Source of the DNA: JAAXIE01 sp965263155 | Lineage (GTDB): Bacteria; Chloroflexota; Dehalococcoidia; Lucifugimonadales; JAAXIE01 | NCBI GenBank assembly: GCA_965263155.1 | Contig: OZ253586.1 | Location: forward strand, 3,224,001 to 3,288,000 | Length of the DNA: 64,000 nt | Direction: 5' to 3' | In this document: in pieces, positions 60,616 through 64,000 of the stretch | Layout of the letters: each line of letters starts with the position of its first letter | Position numbering within the stretch: the stretch's first letter is position 1 | Notes under the pieces: generated by a model | What the model was told of the DNA's origin: nothing | The model's input: only the letters and a program-made list of their open reading frames with translations | The model's database searches: none | Program-made: the position numbers and the translations under genes

Positions 60616-60699
60616 GGGTTGGCATTATACATACGTGCGCGATGCCATACTACCAAATGATGCGTGTATGGCTTGGGTCGAAGGCAGTCTGGGCTCCAC

Positions 60700-61323
60700 C
60701 TACCGTGCAAAGGCCCGCCGCGAGAAGTCCAAGGGCGTGGCATATCGCGGGTCGGCGATCGGCTGACCCGGGGCCGGAGGTTCAAGGAAGGTAACGCTGT
60801 CGTAGAAATCGTCGAGGGCAATAAAGACGCCCTCTTCTTCAGACCACTCCCGCATCTGGCGATTGCAGCTATGGCGCCACGATAGGACCTCGACTCGCCA
60901 TCCCCGGGACCGCATTCGCCTAAGATCGGCGTAAAACCCGACACCATCGGCGAAACCGCTGCCGTCTCCGGTGAGCAGCACGACGATGCCTGGGTCCCCG
61001 TTGTAGTCCAGCGCATCGCGCAGCATCGCCGTCTGCAGCAACTGGTCTATGCCTTGTTCACGGCCTTGTAGTGCGCCGCGCTCCAACAACTGCACAGTGA
61101 CTCCTTCATTCTCCAGCCGGTTCCACACATGGCGCAATTCCGGGGGAATGGAGCCGACGGCGATGGCATGCTCGATCTCCCGCTCGGCACAGGCCAACTC
61201 CAGCAAGCGCCGAAAATCCAGTCGGACCCTGTATCGGACTGAATCGCCCTCGCGCTCGGCGGCTACTTGCTGCGAACTGATGAATATGTTGGAGTTGTCC
61301 CAATAAACGAACACTTTGTCCAC
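60700..61323 (-). CDS. NYN/PIN-like nuclease domain protein
   Basis: 207 aa of the NYN (LabA/DUF88) PIN-like family. YWDNSNIF gives the first Asp, GIDQLLQTAM the second and VLLTGDGSGFADGV the third metal ligand. A C-terminal tail with a hydrophobic FLEPP region follows. Start GTG 61323 behind GAGGGGAAGTG. Function in RNA processing is likely; target unknown. Confidence 0.8.
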   Translation of the reverse strand: MDKVFVYWDNSNIFISSQQVAAEREGDSVRYRVRLDFRRLLELACAEREIEHAIAVGSIPPELRHVWNRLENEGVTVQLLERGALQGREQGIDQLLQTAMLRDALDYNGDPGIVVLLTGDGSGFADGVGFYADLRRMRSRGWRVEVLSWRHSCNRQMREWSEEEGVFIALDDFYDSVTFLEPPAPGQPIADPRYATPLDFSRRAFAR

Positions 61324-61492
61324 GTTGGCTCACTTCCCCTCGGTACTAGCCGACTTCCATGCTGCTACTATATGAGTATAACCGTGGGAACGGCTATGAG
61401 CGCAATGCAGTACGGCATCAAGAACGGGTGCAAACCTGCCCCCACAATCCACGATGGTACAATGGCCCTCAGCTTGATACGGAGTGGTTGCC

Positions 61493-61921
61493 GTGCCTGG
61501 AATGAGTGCCCGCCACTTTCTGGCGGAGGTGTTGGAGTTGCTGCGTATGCAGTTGCCCTTGGAGTTGAAGGAATTCGAGAGCGTGGGGCCTTGGCACGGG
61601 CTTATCAAGGTGCACTACGGTGATCCATCGGCCCACTATGAGTTGCATATACAGCGACGGCACCGCCAGATTGAGCTTGGCCTCCACTTCGAAGGCGCCG
61701 CCCAAGACAACGCTTTCCATCTGGAGAACCTGCAGGCACGGCTGGCCGATATCAAGCAGCAGTTGGGCGCGGAGGTGGAGGCGGAGCAGTGGACGCGCAA
61801 CTGGACCCGGGTGCATGAGACCATCGAGATGCCGGCGTTGGATGAGGACTTCCTGATGGAGTTGACAAGCCGACTGTCGCAGTACATACGGGTGTTAGAG
61901 CCGATGGTGGAGGAGGCGTGA
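61493..61921 (+). CDS. Conserved-looking hypothetical protein
   Basis: 142 aa from GTG 61493 (GGAG eight bases upstream). No family recognised. It begins with a helix-rich part, then HYELHIQRRHRQIELGLHFE in beta-strands, then two long helices to the C-terminus, ending in ALDEDFLMELTSRLSQYIRV. No signal peptide or membrane segment. Confidence 0.55.
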   Translation: MPGMSARHFLAEVLELLRMQLPLELKEFESVGPWHGLIKVHYGDPSAHYELHIQRRHRQIELGLHFEGAAQDNAFHLENLQARLADIKQQLGAEVEAEQWTRNWTRVHETIEMPALDEDFLMELTSRLSQYIRVLEPMVEEA

Positions 61922-61936
61922 GGGTCGCTTCCCTTC

Positions 61937-61969
61937 TCCCTCACCCTCTCCCGCTAAAGGAGAGGGGAT
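61937..61969. repeat. REP-like palindrome, CTCTCC/GGAGAG type
   Basis: CCCTCACCCTCTCCCGCTAA then AGGAGAGGGG; same family as 35885 and 43671. Confidence 0.6.
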
Positions 61970-62089
61970 GCCGCCTCTTCCTTGGTGGAGACTTCTGGCT
62001 ACTTGCGTCCTACCGGCGTCGGGGAAGGGGTTAGCACGAGCGGGGGCTTTCGCCTCCACTTAGTGTAACGAATCGAATTACAGCTTTTC

Positions 62090-62130
62090 TCACCCTCACC
62101 TCAATCCTCTCTCGCCAAGGGAGGAGAGGA
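62090..62130. repeat. REP-like palindrome, variant of the CTCTCC family
   Basis: CACCCTCACCTCAATCCTCTC then GCCAAGGGAGGAGAGG. A second copy lies 150 bp upstream. Confidence 0.55.
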
Positions 62131-62202
62131 ATCATCTCCTGTATAATCATCCCTCAACAACCGTTCCGTCACTTACGTGATCAATCGTTCGAGGAGGTAG
62201 CC

Positions 62203-63393
62203 GTGGCTGGCGCATTGGACGGCATTCGAGTGCTGGACCTCACCCGCACCTTGGCAGGGCCTTTCTGCACCCAACTGCTGGGCGACATGGGGGCCGATGT
62301 CATCAAGATTGAGGAGCCCAGCCATGGCGACGAGACCCGCGAGTGGGGGCCCTTTTGGGGGGACCTAAGTACCCAGTTCGTGTCCTTCAACCGCAACAAG
62401 CGATCCATCGCTCTGAATCTGCGGGACAAGCGGGCGGTGGATGTGGCCCTAAAGCTGGCGAGCCAAGCCGACATCATGATCGAGAGCTTCAGGGCTGGGA
62501 CGGCGGACCGGATGGGCATTGGCTACGCGAAGGTCGCCGAGTTAAACCCGCGCATCATCTACTGCTGCGTCTCCGGCTTCGGGCGCACGGGTCCGATGGC
62601 CGACAGGCCCGGCTACGACCTGATCATCCAAGGCTACGGCGGGATGATGAGCACGACCGGCGAGCCGGACGGTCCCCCTCTTCGGGTGGGCTACTCCATG
62701 GTGGACCTGTTCACCGGCATGATGGCCTACGGTGCGGTTACCACTGCATTGCTGGCGCGGGAGAAGACGGGCAAGGGGCAGTTGGTGGAGGCCTCCCTGC
62801 TGGAGGGGCAGGTAGCCACGATGAGTTATCACGCCACGGGTTACATGGCATCTGGCCGGGTGCCTGGGCGGTTGGGGTCGGCCCATCCCTCACTGGTACC
62901 GTACCAAGCCTTCCCTTCCTCCGATGGACACTTCATCTTGGGGTGTGCCAACGACGGGCTGTGGCAGCGTCTCTGTCCCGCCATCGGGCGCAACGACTTA
63001 GCCGAGGACGAGCGCCTGAAGACCAACACGGGAAGGGTGGAGAACAGGAAGGAGGTGATCGACCTCCTTTCGGACCACTTCCGCACCAAGACGACTGCTG
63101 AATGGGTGGATATCATCATGGAGGCAGGGGTGCCCTGTGGCCCCATCAACCGGGTGTCCGACGTGGTGAACGACCCTCAAGTGCTGGCCCGCAACATGAT
63201 CGTGCCTGCCCTGCACCCACGGGTGCCCGATATGCGGGTGCCGGGCCCGCCTCTCAAGCTGACTGACCACCCTGCTACTGTGCGCCGACACCCGCCGGAC
63301 TTGGGCGAGCACACGGCTGAGGTTCTGGGTGAGTTGGGGTACAGTGCTGCGGAGATTGAGGAATTGGTAAGTGAGGGGGTTGTGCGAGGGTAG
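62203..63393 (+). CDS. CaiB/BaiF family CoA-transferase
   Basis: 396 aa class III CoA transferase. LDLTRTLAGPFCTQLLGDMG opens the protein; the catalytic Asp is in RPGYDLIIQGYGG (about residue 130); GYGAVTTALL-type helices follow. GTG start behind GAGGAGG. The acyl-CoA pair is unknown. Confidence 0.88.
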   Translation: MAGALDGIRVLDLTRTLAGPFCTQLLGDMGADVIKIEEPSHGDETREWGPFWGDLSTQFVSFNRNKRSIALNLRDKRAVDVALKLASQADIMIESFRAGTADRMGIGYAKVAELNPRIIYCCVSGFGRTGPMADRPGYDLIIQGYGGMMSTTGEPDGPPLRVGYSMVDLFTGMMAYGAVTTALLAREKTGKGQLVEASLLEGQVATMSYHATGYMASGRVPGRLGSAHPSLVPYQAFPSSDGHFILGCANDGLWQRLCPAIGRNDLAEDERLKTNTGRVENRKEVIDLLSDHFRTKTTAEWVDIIMEAGVPCGPINRVSDVVNDPQVLARNMIVPALHPRVPDMRVPGPPLKLTDHPATVRRHPPDLGEHTAEVLGELGYSAAEIEELVSEGVVRG

Positions 63394-63592
63394 GGTGGCG
63401 TATAGCGACTGCTGCGCAGTTCCTCGACAGCTATTCAAGGGACACGAAGCCTAGAAATCTGCCGTACTCAATTTGGGGAGGGCTTGGCCGAAAAGCGTAG
63501 AAGCCAACGGCAATCATGAGACGACCGACACGGAATAACACCATACTTCCATCTCGTGATGACCTAATTGTGGCTTGAGGGAGATTCACGGT
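63394..63592. other. Short gap before the last gene
   Basis: No gene or repeat seen. Confidence 0.6.
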
Positions 63593-64000
63593 ATGGGAGA
63601 AACATACGTAGACGTAGTCGTTCGCAATCCAGCACGGCCTGAAACCACTTGGAAAAGTGCCTTTCTGGTTGACACAGGGTCTATCGACTGCCTTGCACCT
63701 AGTGGCCAGCTTGAAGCTATAGGCCTCATGCCTCGAGGACAGCGGACATACAGTTTGGCCGACGGATCCGAAATCACGATGCAGATCACCGTGGCGGAGC
63801 TCGAATTGGCGGGAGAGACCATTGGGGTAACTATCGTGATGGCCGGGGACGACACCGAGCCCCTCTTGGGACTGACGGCTATGGAATCGGCTGGGCTCGC
63901 TGTCGACCCTAACAACCGAGAGTTATTCAAGCGGCCTAGTATCAACCTGAAGGAGTCCCAGGAGCGGACTAATGGGAGATTCCGTCATGAAGAGACTGAC
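63593..64000 (+). CDS. Retropepsin-like aspartic protease, copy 3 (3' end cut)
   Basis: 136 codons open to the window end. LVDTGSIDCLAP gives the active site, with TYSLADGSEI the flap region, both shared with copy 1. GAGGGAG precedes the ATG. The C-terminal residues after RELFKRP run on past the domain. Confidence 0.7.
   Translation, partial: MGETYVDVVVRNPARPETTWKSAFLVDTGSIDCLAPSGQLEAIGLMPRGQRTYSLADGSEITMQITVAELELAGETIGVTIVMAGDDTEPLLGLTAMESAGLAVDPNNRELFKRPSINLKESQERTNGRFRHEETD

Overview
This 64 kb window is high-GC bacterial chromosome. I place it in Chloroflexota, most likely a Dehalococcoidia/SAR202-like lineage. That is inference from gene content: a UPF0182 giant membrane protein, an LppX/LprAFG lipoprotein beside a DHA2-type MFS pump, secreted proteins with long Thr/Pro linkers, a reductive-dehalogenase-like Fe-S protein, many VOC, CaiB/BaiF, SDR and MetE-like genes, and abundant intergenic palindromes. 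No 16S rRNA or other marker in the window settles it.

Layout. 1-6.5 kb (minus strand): arginine operon argJ-argB-(UPF0182)-argD-argG, with argG cut by the window edge. 6.6-10.1 kb: a sigma70-type promoter, a cobalamin riboswitch with terminator, and btuF-btuC-btuD. 10.1-11.3 kb: a class II Fic protein. 11.3-12.1 kb: no confident gene, but arrays of a GTAKCTG heptamer (K = G or T) and a promoter followed at once by a terminator. 12.1-17.9 kb: two paralogous xanthine-dehydrogenase-type molybdopterin subunits with tRNA-Arg(TCT) and an orphan LuxR-type HTH between them. 18-22 kb: pstS-pstC-pstA (no pstB) and a DMT exporter. 22.2-25.5 kb: an acetolactate-synthase-like ThDP enzyme and an RdhA-like protein. 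25.6-27.7 kb: HicBA, a pentapeptide-repeat/TIR protein and a FlK-like thioesterase. 27.7-28.7 kb: an imperfect tandem duplication. 28.7-35.9 kb: argF, der, a degenerate plsY homologue, rsmE-prmA-dnaJ (minus), bioY and an MBL hydrolase. 36.6-42.1 kb: two surface proteins, one of 1481 aa. 43-64 kb: accessory metabolic and sensory genes, including VOC proteins, a MetE-like enzyme, a two-component system with a partner lipoprotein, GlcG, an amidase, PanE, a TolB-like lipoprotein plus LppX plus MFS, VapBC, an SDR, a NYN nuclease, CaiB/BaiF, and three members of a small retropepsin-like family (one broken, one cut by the window end).

The most unusual signal is a dispersed non-coding module. Four GTAKCTG-type heptamers lie at start-to-start distances of 23, 21 and 33 bp, identical in three complete copies: two near 11.7-12.0 kb and one, in the opposite orientation, at 42.6 kb. 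Partial copies lie at 36.1, 45.9, 28.0 and 28.3 kb. In the last interval of nearly every copy two 5-mers repeat directly with a period of 9 bp. The 5-mer differs from copy to copy but matches within a copy. I know of no described element with this layout.
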